Shown: positions 52,674 through 62,106, counted from the first letter of the stretch. The stretch: 64,000 bases of DNA from Rhodococcus sp. 14-1411-2a (GCF_002259485.1 NZ_NPGA01000015.1:62001-126000); one strand, 5' to 3'. The notes: generated from the letters alone by a model not told the origin. A program made the numbers and translations.

Positions 52674-53893
52674 GCGGGAATCCGAAAGGCGGGGGTTTCG
52701 ACAAGCCGTTACCCGAGGGTGTGGGTCTGGGAACGCTGGGCGTTCGCGGTGGTCTGATGCGATCGGGCTTCGACGAGAACGCCGAGGCTCTCTATCTCTC
52801 TTCGGGTTTCGTGTACGAGAGTGCCGGAGCCGCCGAACAGGCGTTCACCGGAGACATCGATCATTTCGTGTACTCGCGCTACGGCAACCCGACGGTCAAG
52901 ATGTTCGAGGAGCGACTGCGCCTGATCGAGGGTGCCGAGGCGTGCTTCGGTACCTCGAGTGGAATGTCGGCGGTGTTCACCGCGCTGGGTGCGCTGCTGA
53001 AGGCCGGTGACCGATTGGTTGCTGCGCGTAGCCTTTTCGGCTCGTGCTTCGTGGTCTGCAACGAAATCCTGCCGCGCTGGGGCGTCGAGACCGTCTTCGT
53101 CGACGGCGAGGACCTCGAGCAGTGGGAGCAGGCGCTGTCGGTGCCGACGACGGCGGTGTTCTTCGAGACTCCGTCCAACCCGATGCAGTCGTTGGTCGAT
53201 GTTCGACGCGTCTCCGAGATGGCTCATGCCGCCGGTGCAACTGTGGTGCTGGACAACGTGTTCGCGACGCCGCTGTTGCAGCGCAGCCTCGAACTCGGTG
53301 CCGACGTGGTGGTGTATTCCGGTACCAAGCACATCGACGGTCAGGGTCGGGTGCTCGGCGGTGCGATCCTCGGATCGAAGGAGTACATCGACGGTCCGGT
53401 GCAGACCCTGATGCGGCACACCGGCCCGGCGCTGAGCCCGTTCAACGCGTGGACGCTGCTCAAGGGACTGGAGACGATGCCGGTGCGCGTGCGACATTCG
53501 GTGAACTCCGCGCTGCAGATCGCCGAGTTCCTCGAAGCTCACCCTGCGGTGCGTTGGGTGAAATATCCGTTCCTGCAGTCACATCCGCAGTACGAGCTGG
53601 CGAAGTCGCAGATGTCGGGCGGCGGTACCGTCGTCACGTTCGAGCTCGATGCTCCCGAGGGCGAGGCCAAGAAGCGTGCCTTCGAGGTGCTCGACGCGTT
53701 GCGCATCGTCGACATCTCGAACAACCTGGGTGACTCGAAGTCGCTCATCACCCACCCGGCCACCACCACGCACCGCGCGATGGGTCCGGAAGGTCGTGCG
53801 GCAGTGGGGATCACCGACGGTGTCGTACGCATCTCGATCGGCCTCGAGGACACCGAGGATCTGATCGGAGATCTGGACCAGGCCCTGAAGTAG
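52670..53893 (+). CDS. metZ: O-succinylhomoserine sulfhydrylase
   Basis: 407 residues from a GTG at 52670. The Cys/Met-metabolism PLP fold is clear: YSRYGNPTVKMFEERL, GTSSGMSAVF, and Lys220 in YSGTKHIDGQGRVLGG as the PLP lysine. It replaces succinate (or acetate) of activated homoserine by sulfide to make homocysteine for methionine. It closes the sulfur operon; an imperfect hairpin follows at 53914-53971. Confidence 0.94.
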   Translation: MSGNPKGGGFDKPLPEGVGLGTLGVRGGLMRSGFDENAEALYLSSGFVYESAGAAEQAFTGDIDHFVYSRYGNPTVKMFEERLRLIEGAEACFGTSSGMSAVFTALGALLKAGDRLVAARSLFGSCFVVCNEILPRWGVETVFVDGEDLEQWEQALSVPTTAVFFETPSNPMQSLVDVRRVSEMAHAAGATVVLDNVFATPLLQRSLELGADVVVYSGTKHIDGQGRVLGGAILGSKEYIDGPVQTLMRHTGPALSPFNAWTLLKGLETMPVRVRHSVNSALQIAEFLEAHPAVRWVKYPFLQSHPQYELAKSQMSGGGTVVTFELDAPEGEAKKRAFEVLDALRIVDISNNLGDSKSLITHPATTTHRAMGPEGRAAVGITDGVVRISIGLEDTEDLIGDLDQALK

Positions 53894-53913
53894 TCGGCGC
53901 AGCGGACGAATCT

Positions 53914-53971
53914 ACGCCCCGCGTGGAGATCCGCACCCCGTTCGGCGGGCGTGGATTTCTGCGCGGGGCGT
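53914..53971. terminator. Hairpin between metZ and isochorismate synthase
   Basis: ACGCCCCGCG (53914-53923) pairs with CGCGGGGCGT (53962-53971); the inner part (GGAGATCCGCACCCCG against its opposite strand) pairs imperfectly. It separates two convergent genes and probably ends both transcripts. Confidence 0.65.
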
Positions 53972-53995
53972 CGATCTTGTGCGGACCGGATCGAA

Positions 53996-55069
53996 TCAGC
54001 GGTCGAAGACGCTGAGCACGGTTCTGAATTTCGCTGTGGTTTCGTCGAGTTCGGCGTCGGGATCCGAATCCGCGACGATGCCGCCACCGGCGGTGGCCGT
54101 TCCGGTCAGCCCGTCGGCCGAAAGTTCGATGCAGCGAATGGTGACCATCCATTCGCCGTCGCCGCTGCCATCGGTCCATCCGACGGCTCCGGCGTAGAAG
54201 CCGCGGGATCCCTCGACGCTGTCGATGGTGTCCATCGCCGCAGTTCGGGGCACCCCGGCGACGGCGGCGGTGGGGTGCAGCGCAAGCGCCAGGTCGAGTG
54301 CCGAGGTCGCGGGATCGGCCAGCGTTCCGACGATGGGCGTCGACAGGTGCCACAGCTGCGGAGTGCTGCTGAGCTGCGGCGACTCGGGTACCTCGAGCGT
54401 CTCGCAGAACGGCGTCAACGCAGCCCTGATCTCGTCGACGACGAAGCGATGTTCTGCCTGATCCTTCGCACTCGCCGCCAACGCCGCGCAGATCCGCGCT
54501 TCCTCGTCGGGGTCGGTCGACCGTGCTGCCGTTCCCGCGAACGGATGGCAGGTGACGATATTGCCGCGCTTGCGAACCAGCAACTCGGGACTCGAGCCGA
54601 CGATGTGCCCACCCGAGTCGCCAGTGGGAGACAGGTCCGCCAGAAATCCGTTGCCCATCGGGTCCCGGGAGACCAACGCGCTCAGCACCGAGACAGGGTC
54701 GATCGGCGAATCCGCGGTCACCTCGATGGCCCGCGCGAGCACGATCTTCTCGGCCACACCGGCTTTCAATTGCTCGACGACATCCCGGACTCGCTGCACG
54801 TGAACGCTCGGATCGGGAATCTGCCGCGCAACGGTCACGGTCGGCAATGGCGGGAGAGCATCGACCGTTGCCCACGGCCCGTCGAGGCGGTAGAACTCCT
54901 CCGGCTCGATCAGCGCGGTGGCGTCGGACATGTCGAAAGGGATTGCGCCGACGACGTTTCGGCCGTCTCGCACCGCGGCCACCGCATCGGCGATATCCGG
55001 GAAGCTCTGCTGCACGCCGAGGCCGACCACGTGGTGATCCTGCCGGGAGAGAACGAATTCAAGTGTCAT
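53996..55069 (-). CDS. Isochorismate synthase (MenF/EntC/DhbC-like)
   Basis: 357 residues. The chorismate-binding fold is seen in EKIVLARAIEV, GSSPELLVRKRGNIVTCHPFAGTAAR and HLSTPIVGTL, with AGVPRTAAMDTI and WMVTIRCIELSADGLTGTATAGGGIVADSDPDAELDET at the end. It converts chorismate to isochorismate for menaquinone or a catecholate siderophore. No other men or ent genes are near. Its ATG overlaps the NagD-like stop (ATGA). Confidence 0.88.
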   Translation of the reverse strand: MTLEFVLSRQDHHVVGLGVQQSFPDIADAVAAVRDGRNVVGAIPFDMSDATALIEPEEFYRLDGPWATVDALPPLPTVTVARQIPDPSVHVQRVRDVVEQLKAGVAEKIVLARAIEVTADSPIDPVSVLSALVSRDPMGNGFLADLSPTGDSGGHIVGSSPELLVRKRGNIVTCHPFAGTAARSTDPDEEARICAALAASAKDQAEHRFVVDEIRAALTPFCETLEVPESPQLSSTPQLWHLSTPIVGTLADPATSALDLALALHPTAAVAGVPRTAAMDTIDSVEGSRGFYAGAVGWTDGSGDGEWMVTIRCIELSADGLTGTATAGGGIVADSDPDAELDETTAKFRTVLSVFDR

Positions 55070-55866
55070 CAGAACGGGTTCTGCGTGCGGCCCACCAGGT
55101 CTGCGACGGAATCGAGAACCTTGGTCGGCCGGTACGGATACTGCTCGACGGACTGGACCGTCGAGATGCCGGTGAGAACCAGAATGGTCTGCAGTCCGGC
55201 TTCGAGGCCCGAGAGCACGTCGGTGTCCATCCGGTCGCCGATCATGAGCGTGTTCTCGGAATGGCCACCGATTGCACGCAGCGCCGAACGCATCATCAAC
55301 GCGTTGGGCTTGCCCACGTAGTACGGCTCTTTACCGGTGGCCTTGGTGATCAGCGCGGCAACCGAACCGGTCGCAGGCAGCGAGCCCTCACGGGACGGGC
55401 CGGTGGCGTCGGGGTTGGTGGCGATGAAGCGCGAACCCTTCTCGACGAGGCGGATGGCGGTGGTGATGGCCTCGAACGAGTAGGTCCGAGTCTCGCCGAG
55501 TACCACGTAGTCGGGGCTCGAATCGGTGAGGGTGTAGCCGATGTCGTGCAGGGCCGTCGTCAGACCCGACTCGCCGACGACGTATGCGCTGCCGCCGGGC
55601 CGCTGATTGCCGAGGAACGTCGCGGTGGCGAGAGCGGAGGTCCAGATCGACTTCTCCGGAATGTCCAGACCGGTGAATGCGAGACGTGCGCGCAGGTCAC
55701 GAGGGGTGCGAATCGAATTGTTCGTCAACACGATGAACGGAATCTCGTTGGCCTGCAGCTCGGCGAGGAACGTGTCGGCACCGGGAATCAGATGATCCTC
55801 GTGGACGAGCACGCCGTCCATGTCCATCAGATACGTCCACTGCTGAGGCTTCTCGATTTCACTCAC
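55069..55866 (-). CDS. HAD-IIA phosphatase (NagD-like)
   Basis: 265 residues. DMDGVLVHED holds the nucleophile Asp and acid Asp, VLTNNS is motif II, and GKPNALMMRSAL with MIGDRMDTDV is motifs III and IV. The IIA cap lies between. NagD-type enzymes remove phosphate from nucleotides or sugar phosphates. The start is a GTG with TAAAAT exactly 6 nt upstream, which suggests a leaderless message for this and the isochorismate synthase gene. Confidence 0.9.
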   Translation of the reverse strand: MSEIEKPQQWTYLMDMDGVLVHEDHLIPGADTFLAELQANEIPFIVLTNNSIRTPRDLRARLAFTGLDIPEKSIWTSALATATFLGNQRPGGSAYVVGESGLTTALHDIGYTLTDSSPDYVVLGETRTYSFEAITTAIRLVEKGSRFIATNPDATGPSREGSLPATGSVAALITKATGKEPYYVGKPNALMMRSALRAIGGHSENTLMIGDRMDTDVLSGLEAGLQTILVLTGISTVQSVEQYPYRPTKVLDSVADLVGRTQNPF

Positions 55867-55872
55867 CTCCGT

Positions 55873-55878
55873 ATTTTA
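55873..55878 (-). promoter_or_regulatory. -10 element TAAAAT for a leaderless start
   Basis: TAAAAT on the minus strand ends 6 nt before the GTG at 55866, placing the transcript start at the GTG itself. No clear -35 is seen. Confidence 0.5.
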
Positions 55879-56126
55879 CCTACTCGCCCATTCCGCAGGC
55901 TCCACTCGCGCGTTCGGCTCGGCGGTAGGTCGGGAAAATTGTGACGTTGTCGATTTCCGGTAACGCCGAGTCGCGCGTGCGCTGGTCACGGCGTTCAATA
56001 ACGGGCAAGGCAGACGTAACGACCACAGCAGCGTTGCTTGTTCGGCGACAGACGCCACTGCATTGCAGCACCTCCCGAGCTCGATTCCGAGCCGGTGTCC
56101 GTTGGCTGAGTGTTGACCCAGTGGGG

Positions 56127-56690
56127 ATGATCGACATGAACGACGCTTTTCGCTTCGCCGCTTCGTGCAGTTCACCGAGGGAACTGATCGCCCGACTTCA
56201 GTTCGGGATGACGGAATTGTGGCCCCAAGGCGCGGCAATTCCCGTCCGCTGGCATTACATGGCAGACATGATCGATTCGGAGCGAGGCTTGCTCGCCGAA
56301 TTGGACGGTGCGGTGTCGAGTCCGGTTGTGGATGTGCTCGCCGCGACAGCAGAATTGTGTAGGCAGTCGGCGACCGAAGCTGTGCCCCAGTCGGATTGGG
56401 CACTTCTTCGTCGTGCTGCGGCATGGCTCGATCGGAGTTGTTCCGAGACCGATCGTGCGCTGCTCTCGGTGGCAGAAGAAGTGGCACTGACAGGGCTCGA
56501 CGGAGTGGAGCCGGACTTCTCGGTCGTGTCATGGCTGTGTCTGGAGATGCTCGCGCAGTTCGAGGCAGGCCGGGAAACAATCGACTATTGGGTCGAGCGC
56601 GCGAACCTGACGGAGTCGAGTGTCGTTCTTCACCGCGCAGGTTCGGTCCTGGAGCGGGACGAACGAAACCAGCTGTCCGTGGCCGTCTGA
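56127..56690 (+). CDS. Hypothetical helical protein
   Basis: 187 residues if the ATG at 56127 (GTGGGG just before) is used; an ATG at 55941 would add 62 residues of Arg-rich, unlikely sequence. The product is helical, with LIARLQFGMTELWPQGAAIPVRWHYMADMI and DRALLSVAEEVALTGL. No family is recognised. It lies between the NagD-like gene and a quinone-reductase-like gene. Confidence 0.5.
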   Translation: MIDMNDAFRFAASCSSPRELIARLQFGMTELWPQGAAIPVRWHYMADMIDSERGLLAELDGAVSSPVVDVLAATAELCRQSATEAVPQSDWALLRRAAAWLDRSCSETDRALLSVAEEVALTGLDGVEPDFSVVSWLCLEMLAQFEAGRETIDYWVERANLTESSVVLHRAGSVLERDERNQLSVAV

Positions 56691-56751
56691 GTCGTCGGAC
56701 AATGAGGGTCTGACCGGAACATTCTCCACCGTGTCGGTCGTTGTGCTTTGC

Positions 56752-57687
56752 ATGACAAAAGCAGCAGTTGCAGCGTCCTACGGTGGTCCGGAAGTCGTCG
56801 AGATCGTCGAACGAGAATTACCCGAACCCTCCGAGGGCGAGGTTCTGGTCGAGCTGAAGGCGATCGGAGTCAATCCCTTCGACTTCAAGAGCTACAGCGG
56901 TGCGTTCGGTACCGACGAATCGAAGCTCCCGATCGCCCTGGGCAGTGAGGCGTCCGGAATCGTGGTGGCAGTCGGCGGCGCTGCCGAGGGCCCGGGCGGT
57001 TCGATAGCCGTCGGCGACGAGGTGATCGTCTCCGGCGTGAACGGCACGTACACCGAGAAGATTCTCGCGCCCGCGCGCTTCGTGTTCCCGAAGCCGGCGA
57101 ATCTGGATTGGGAGGTCGCCGCCGGGGTGCTGGCCGTTGCCGGAACAGCCTACGACGCACTGGAATCCGTCGGCGTGAAGAGCGGCGACACGGTGCTCGT
57201 GCACGGGGCTGCGGGCGGTGTCGGATCTGTGGTGGCTCAGCTCGCGACGGCGCGTGGTGCCACCGTCATCGGGACTGCTCGCGCTCGGAATCACGAAGCG
57301 CTGCGTGCCTTCGAGGTCGAGCCGATCGAGTACGGCGACGGATTGCTGGACCGCGTGCGGGCGGCCGCACCGAACGGCATCGACGCAGCCATCGACACGG
57401 TGGGCACCGACGAGGCCATCGACGTGTCTCTCGAATTGCTCACGGATCGAGCAAGATTGGTGACGACGGCAGCCTTCGGGCGGGCCTCGGCAGACGGGTT
57501 TTCGACCGTCGGTGGGCCGGCGAGCATGGAGCGTCGACGCCTCGCCTCCCCGGTGCTGCTGGAGCAGGCGGGTGCGGGGGTGTTCGAGGTGACGGTGGCC
57601 AAGACCTTCCCACTCGATGACGTCGCCAGGGCGCACGCCGAACTGCAGACGGCACACCCTCGCGGGAAGTTCGTCCTGATTCCCTGA
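56752..57687 (+). CDS. NADPH:quinone-reductase-like MDR oxidoreductase
   Basis: 311 residues from the ATG at 56752. YGGPEVVEIVERELPEPSEGEVLVELKAIGVNPFDFK is the zinc-free MDR N-terminus; VLVHGAAGGVGSVVAQLA is the NADP loop. No zinc ligands are present. Relatives reduce quinones or enones. A large inverted repeat follows the stop. Confidence 0.88.
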   Translation: MTKAAVAASYGGPEVVEIVERELPEPSEGEVLVELKAIGVNPFDFKSYSGAFGTDESKLPIALGSEASGIVVAVGGAAEGPGGSIAVGDEVIVSGVNGTYTEKILAPARFVFPKPANLDWEVAAGVLAVAGTAYDALESVGVKSGDTVLVHGAAGGVGSVVAQLATARGATVIGTARARNHEALRAFEVEPIEYGDGLLDRVRAAAPNGIDAAIDTVGTDEAIDVSLELLTDRARLVTTAAFGRASADGFSTVGGPASMERRRLASPVLLEQAGAGVFEVTVAKTFPLDDVARAHAELQTAHPRGKFVLIP

Positions 57688-57701
57688 TTGTTCGGGTAAC
57701 T

Positions 57702-57775
57702 TCACACCCTTTCTCCCGACCGATCACTCGAACTCGGGTCAGATCAAGGGTGATCGGTCGGCATAAGGGGTGTGA
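57702..57775. repeat. Large imperfect inverted repeat after the oxidoreductase
   Basis: TCACACCC (57702-57709) and CCGACCGATCA (57716-57726) pair with TGATCGGTCGG (57751-57761) and GGGTGTGA (57768-57775); the six positions between are mismatched. The loop is 24 nt. It is 14 bp after the stop and may be a terminator or RNA-stability element. Confidence 0.65.
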
Positions 57776-57911
57776 GGTCTCGGCCGCTCGAGTCGTCAGG
57801 CATCGCGGGGTTGTCGGCCCGGCCGGTATCGACGGCGCTCAGGCGGTCCTGCGGCAGTTCGCTCGGGAGTCTCGTCCGTCTTCGAGGTCGAGGATTCTCG
57901 TTCGGCGGCCG

Positions 57912-58124
57912 ATGCGCTCAACACGGTGCAGCTCGATTGGGATCGGCTCCGTGCTCACGCTTGTCGGTGCAGCACTCGCGTTCCTACAACGCGATCTGGC
58001 ATGGATGTGGATCGGACTGTCGGTCGGTCTACTGGCACGAGCTCTGTGGCCGTATCGCACTGCTTCCGAGGGACGCGAATCCGGCGAGAGCCCGCTGGTC
58101 GAAATCTCGGCCCGCCGGACCTAG
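57912..58124 (+). CDS. Small two-TM membrane protein
   Basis: 70 residues from an ATG at 57912: SSIGIGSVLTLVGAALAFL and LAWMWIGLSVGLLARALW are two hydrophobic segments joined by RD, with a charged C-terminus. No family is recognised. The same frame is open back to 57750 but that part overlaps the inverted repeat. Modest support only. Confidence 0.4.
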   Translation: MRSTRCSSIGIGSVLTLVGAALAFLQRDLAWMWIGLSVGLLARALWPYRTASEGRESGESPLVEISARRT

Positions 58125-58208
58125 TTTTCGTCTTCGCGGACCTTTTCAGTTAACGATCGGGTCTCGACACGACCGGGGCACTGCTGTGCAGGCTCTACGA
58201 TTGTCGGC

Positions 58209-58733
58209 ATGACTGCCGATCCGACCACGCCCGCACCGTCGACCAGCTCGGCGAACTGGAAGAGGCGGGGCATTCTCGTCGGAGCCGGCATCGTCCTGCT
58301 GTTGATCGCCTACTTCATCCTGGCAGCGTTCCTTCCGCGCTGGTGGAGTCTGCGGGTGGAGACCCTGGCCGACCGCACGTTCACCAAGGGCATTCTGTGG
58401 GGCCTGCTGTTCGGCATCGTCTGCACGTTCGCGCCGCTGGTGTTCTTCTGGAGCGCCTGGTCGGTTCGGAAGGGCAGGGCGGGCAAGCAATTGGCGATCG
58501 GCTCGGTCATCCTGGCCGTCGTCACGGCCATCCCGAACCTGTTGACGCTCACGATCGTTCTCGGAACCAGCAACGCCGCTCATGCCGGCGAACGCACCCT
58601 CGACACCAGCGCGCCTGGCTTCCGCGGCGCTACGGCCCTCGGGGCCCTCATTGCCGTGGTTCTGTTTGCCTTGCTGGTGTTCGTGGTGGTCCGGCGGAAG
58701 CGTCGCCGCAGAGCTGCTGCTCTGTCGCAATAA
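58209..58733 (+). CDS. Membrane protein, four TM segments, unknown function
   Basis: 174 residues: a Thr/Pro/Ser-rich cytoplasmic start, TMs at about 22-43, 62-84, 93-116 and 142-163, and an Arg/Lys-rich end (RRKRRRR). It resembles small actinobacterial permease-like proteins annotated without function. It converges on the winged-helix regulator with 3 bp between the stops. Confidence 0.7.
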   Translation: MTADPTTPAPSTSSANWKRRGILVGAGIVLLLIAYFILAAFLPRWWSLRVETLADRTFTKGILWGLLFGIVCTFAPLVFFWSAWSVRKGRAGKQLAIGSVILAVVTAIPNLLTLTIVLGTSNAAHAGERTLDTSAPGFRGATALGALIAVVLFALLVFVVVRRKRRRRAAALSQ

Positions 58734-58736
58734 CTC

Positions 58737-59216
58737 TCAGGCGCTGCGCAATACCGTCGGTTGCGTGATGACGCGGATTCCCGGTTCCGGGTCGAAGCGA
58801 TAGCCGGTTCCCCGGACCGTGGTGATCAGTCGACCGAACTGACCGAGTTTGGTGCGCACTCGGGAGAGGTGGACGTCGACACTGCGTCCGCCGTCGGAGG
58901 TGCTGAGTTCGGATCGTCCGACCACGACCCGAGGGTGCCGCGCCAGGTAGGCGAATATCTCGAACTCGGTGTGGGAGAGACGAACGCTCCTGCCGCCGAG
59001 GATCACATCGCGGGCAGGCAGATCGATCACCAGTGGAGCGTTGAGCCCGCTGACGCGTACATCGAAGCGCGTCAGGATCTTCGCGTGCGGGGCGTAGCTC
59101 TTGGCGGCACTGCGTAGGGCATCGGCGAGTGCATGCAGCTGTGGTCGAGTCAGTCCCTGCAGGGACGCCGTGCCGGAATCGGAGATACGGACGACGACGG
59201 TCGCTTCGGTGCTCAT
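58737..59216 (-). CDS. Stand-alone OmpR-type winged-helix regulator
   Basis: 159 residues from the ATG at 59216; a TTG at 59237 is possible. The C-terminal half is an OmpR/PhoB DNA-binding domain: LSHTEFEIFAYLARHPRVVVGRSEL, SVDVHLSRVRTKLG and ITTVRGTGYRFDP. No receiver domain is present; the N-terminal half (ISDSGTASLQGLTRPQLHALADALRS) is unrecognised. It may act without phosphorylation, like the mycobacterial orphan winged-helix proteins. Confidence 0.82.
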   Translation of the reverse strand: MSTEATVVVRISDSGTASLQGLTRPQLHALADALRSAAKSYAPHAKILTRFDVRVSGLNAPLVIDLPARDVILGGRSVRLSHTEFEIFAYLARHPRVVVGRSELSTSDGGRSVDVHLSRVRTKLGQFGRLITTVRGTGYRFDPEPGIRVITQPTVLRSA

Positions 59217-59375
59217 GATGGATGGCTCCTGTGACAAGGGTGCTGCGGATGCTGGACGGATGGTCAGCGGGAGCAGCGACAGTTCTCGTTCACAGTCACA
59301 GGCTCGTCGGCTAACGGCAGTTCCGCCAGGGATCCACTCACCGTGATCGCAACGGTTGACCCCGTGGCCGTCGAC

Positions 59376-60149
59376 TCAGGATTTCGGCAACGTCATGATC
59401 TCTGCACCGTCGTCGGTGATGATCACGGTGTGCTCGCTGTGCGCGGTGAGGCACCCCGTCGTGCTCCGCAGGGTCCAGCCGTCGGGGTCGGTGACGAGTT
59501 CGGCGGTGTCTTCCATGACCCACGGCTCGAGAGCCAACATCAAGCCGGGGCGGAGGCGGTAGCCGCGGCCGGGCCGTCCGGAGTTGGAGACGTGGGGATC
59601 CTGGTGCATCGTCGAGCCGATGCCGTGGCCGCCGAACTGCATGTTGATCGGGTAACCGGCAGCGCTCAGCACCGTGCCGATGGCGTGCGAGATATCGCCG
59701 ATCTTGTTGCCCGGTCGAGCTGCTTCGATTCCGGCGGCCAACGCCCGTTCGGTGGCATCGATCATCGTGAGGCTTTTCGCGGGCTTGTTCTCGCCCACGA
59801 CGAAACTGATGGCCGAGTCCGCAGCGACGCCGCCGAGGATCACGGCCAGGTCCAGCGTCAGCAGATCGCCGTCAGCCAGCGCATAATCGTGTGGAAGGCC
59901 GTGCAGCACAGCATCGTTGACGGAAGTGCAGATGTAGTGACCGAACGGACCGCGGCCGAAGGACGGCGCGTAGTCGACGTAGCAGGACGTCGCCCCGGCT
60001 CCTTCGATGATGTCCTTGGTCCACTGATCGATCTCGAGCAGGTTGGTGCCGACTGTGGCGCGTTCGCGGACGGTTCGGAGAATTCCGGCCACCAGAGCGC
60101 CGGATTCGCGCGCGAGGGGGATCTTGGTGGGGGGAAGAATTTCGATCAT
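59376..60149 (-). CDS. map: Methionine aminopeptidase, type I
   Basis: 257 residues from the ATG at 60149 with AAAGG upstream. Metal ligands are in TLDLAVILGGVAADSAISF (two Asp), GGHGIG (His), LEPWV and HSEHTVII (two Glu). It removes the initiator Met from nascent proteins. The PTKIPLARESGALVAG start is like that of type I enzymes. The region between it and the GNAT gene holds an AT-rich stretch (60183-60200) likely used as a promoter both ways. Confidence 0.94.
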   Translation of the reverse strand: MIEILPPTKIPLARESGALVAGILRTVRERATVGTNLLEIDQWTKDIIEGAGATSCYVDYAPSFGRGPFGHYICTSVNDAVLHGLPHDYALADGDLLTLDLAVILGGVAADSAISFVVGENKPAKSLTMIDATERALAAGIEAARPGNKIGDISHAIGTVLSAAGYPINMQFGGHGIGSTMHQDPHVSNSGRPGRGYRLRPGLMLALEPWVMEDTAELVTDPDGWTLRSTTGCLTAHSEHTVIITDDGAEIMTLPKS

Positions 60150-60253
60150 GTGGAGCCTTTCGCCGTGTGCCGAACAACGATACCGGTATAAGTATTGGTG
60201 ACGAGCCCGACGGCACGCATAGCCGTGAGCCGGATCGTGCGACGCTGTCTGTC

Positions 60254-60949
60254 GTGTCTGCTCATCCTCTCGACGATCCCGTTCGCAATTCCCTCGAGGG
60301 CCCACTGTCGCGGTTCGCGGTCCGGCGCGGACGGATCATGCGTGCCGATCCTGCGGTGTCTCCGTTTCTGGTGCACCCCGACGTCCTCGAGCCCAAGGAC
60401 TGGGACGACATCGCTGCGCTGTTCGGCCCACGAACCGTCGTCGGGCTGAACGGTCCGGAACGCATACTGCCCGAGGGGTGGTCGCACCTGGAGACCTTCG
60501 GTCTGGTGCAGCTCGTCGGCACGCACCTGGAAACGCGGCCCTTCGCCGAGGCGGTCGAGCTGACAGCAGCGGATGTCCCGGAGATGCTCGATCTGGTGGG
60601 CCGCACCGAGCCCGGTCCGTTCCTGCCCCGCACCATCGAACTCGGCACGTACCTCGGTGTTCGACGCGATGGCGCGCTGATCGCGATGGCAGGCGAGCGC
60701 ATGCATCCACCGGGGTGGACGGAGATCAGTGCCGTCTGTACCGACCCGGCGTTCCGTGGGCAGGGGTTGGCCACCGACCTGGTTCGAGCGGTCGGTCACG
60801 GAATTCGCGCCCGCGGTGAGGAGCCGTTCCTGCATGCGTCGGACGCGAACGTGCGCGCCATCGAGCTCTATCTCTCCATCGGATTCGAGTTGCGCCGCAC
60901 CTCGCACCTGACGTTGGTGAGAACTCCGGAACGTGCGCTCGACGCCTGA
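60254..60949 (+). CDS. GNAT-family N-acetyltransferase
   Basis: 231 residues from a GTG at 60254; the frame opens at 60167 but this would leave only 17 bp for two divergent promoters. The acetyl-CoA loop is in CTDPAFRGQGLATDLVRAVG, with LHASDANVRAIELYLSIGFELRR at the end. The first part (FAVRRGRIMRADPAVSPF) is an extra N-terminal domain. The substrate is unknown. Confidence 0.85.
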   Translation: MSAHPLDDPVRNSLEGPLSRFAVRRGRIMRADPAVSPFLVHPDVLEPKDWDDIAALFGPRTVVGLNGPERILPEGWSHLETFGLVQLVGTHLETRPFAEAVELTAADVPEMLDLVGRTEPGPFLPRTIELGTYLGVRRDGALIAMAGERMHPPGWTEISAVCTDPAFRGQGLATDLVRAVGHGIRARGEEPFLHASDANVRAIELYLSIGFELRRTSHLTLVRTPERALDA

Positions 60950-61072
60950 CGTCGGAACAGCGGTATCTCTTCGTCGCCTTGCCGTCATTGTGTGTCCACG
61001 AACAAGGTGAGGCCGGGGTTCGGTCGCGCGGGTGTTCCGGGGGCGGCAGACCGGTCGACCGCAAGAGCCCGC

Positions 61073-61639
61073 TCAGGGAGCGGGGGCGAGCAGGCGCTGC
61101 TCGGTGCGGTCGATGATCCGCAGGAAGGTCGCGTGGTCGCCGTAGGCACGGGCCAGGATCAGTCCGCCCTGAATCGACGCGACCGCGTCCAAGGCACGGG
61201 CCGCCGCCTCCTGGGTCGAGAGCCCGCCGCGTTGCAGTGCCTCGGCGAGAGCGTCGACCCAGTCCGTGAAGTAGTTCCGGACCGCTTCGGCGAATGTTGC
61301 CTTCTCCTGACCCAGCGTGATCGCCGCGAACAGGCACACGCTTTCGCGGGTCATGAAGTAGTCGGTGACCTCCCGTGACATCGCCTCGATCGCGCTCGTG
61401 GTGTTCTCGGTGGTGCGCAAGGGAACGAAGATCTGTTCCTCGAACCACTTGCCTACCTGCTCGAGGACCGCACGGGCCATGTCCGTCTTTCCTGCGGGAA
61501 AGAAGTGGTAGAGGCTGCCCCTGCCGAGCCCGGTCTCCTGCTGGATGACGGAAAGAGAGCCGCTCTCGAAACCGCGCTTGCGGAACACGTCGGCGAGGGC
61601 TCGGACCGCATCCGAGCGTTCGAGGACAGTTCGGGCCAT
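61073..61639 (-). CDS. TetR-family transcriptional regulator
   Basis: 188 residues. The N-terminal HTH is ALADVFRKRGFESGSLSVIQQETGLGRGSLYHFFPAGKTDMARAVL. The C-terminal ligand domain (AITLGQEKATFAEAVRNYF) is like the TetR group with DUF1348 or oxidoreductase targets. It shares one base with the stop of the DUF1348 gene and is the second gene of that operon, so it probably represses itself through the palindrome at 62151-62184. Confidence 0.9.
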   Translation of the reverse strand: MARTVLERSDAVRALADVFRKRGFESGSLSVIQQETGLGRGSLYHFFPAGKTDMARAVLEQVGKWFEEQIFVPLRTTENTTSAIEAMSREVTDYFMTRESVCLFAAITLGQEKATFAEAVRNYFTDWVDALAEALQRGGLSTQEAAARALDAVASIQGGLILARAYGDHATFLRIIDRTEQRLLAPAP

Positions 61640-62106
61640 TACAGTCCGAGGTCACTCAGGCCGGCGTGGTCGGCGGGACGGGGGCCGGATGCATCCCAGA
61701 AGAACTTGCGGTCGGACTCCGTGATCGCGACGTCGTTGATGCTCGCGTGGCGGTGCGTCATCAGTCCGTCCTTATCGAAGTGCCAGTTCTCGTTGCCGTA
61801 GGCGCGGAACCATTGTCCGGTGACGTCACGATACTCGTAGGCGAAGCGAACGGCGATCACGTCGCCCGTGTGCGCCCACAACTCTTTGATGAGCCGGTAA
61901 TCGAGCTCGCGGTCCCATTTGTCGGTGAGGAACTCCACGATCTCGGTGCGGCCTCGAACGAAGGTCGTGCGGTTACGCCACCAGCTGTCCTCGCTGTACG
62001 CGAGAGAGATGCGCTCGGGGTCGCAGGTGTTCCACGCGTCTTCTGCGGCGCGGACTTTCTGGATGGCCGTGGCCTCGGTGAACGGCGGAAGCGGAGGACG
62101 AGACAT
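61639..62106 (-). CDS. DUF1348 / NTF2-like protein
   Basis: 155 residues from the ATG at 62106. [62 protein letters not shown] are characteristic of DUF1348, a SnoaL/NTF2-like family of unknown function. It is co-translated with the TetR regulator (TAATG overlap), so the regulator's inducer is probably a compound this protein handles. Confidence 0.87.
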   Translation of the reverse strand: MSRPPLPPFTEATAIQKVRAAEDAWNTCDPERISLAYSEDSWWRNRTTFVRGRTEIVEFLTDKWDRELDYRLIKELWAHTGDVIAVRFAYEYRDVTGQWFRAYGNENWHFDKDGLMTHRHASINDVAITESDRKFFWDASGPRPADHAGLSDLGL

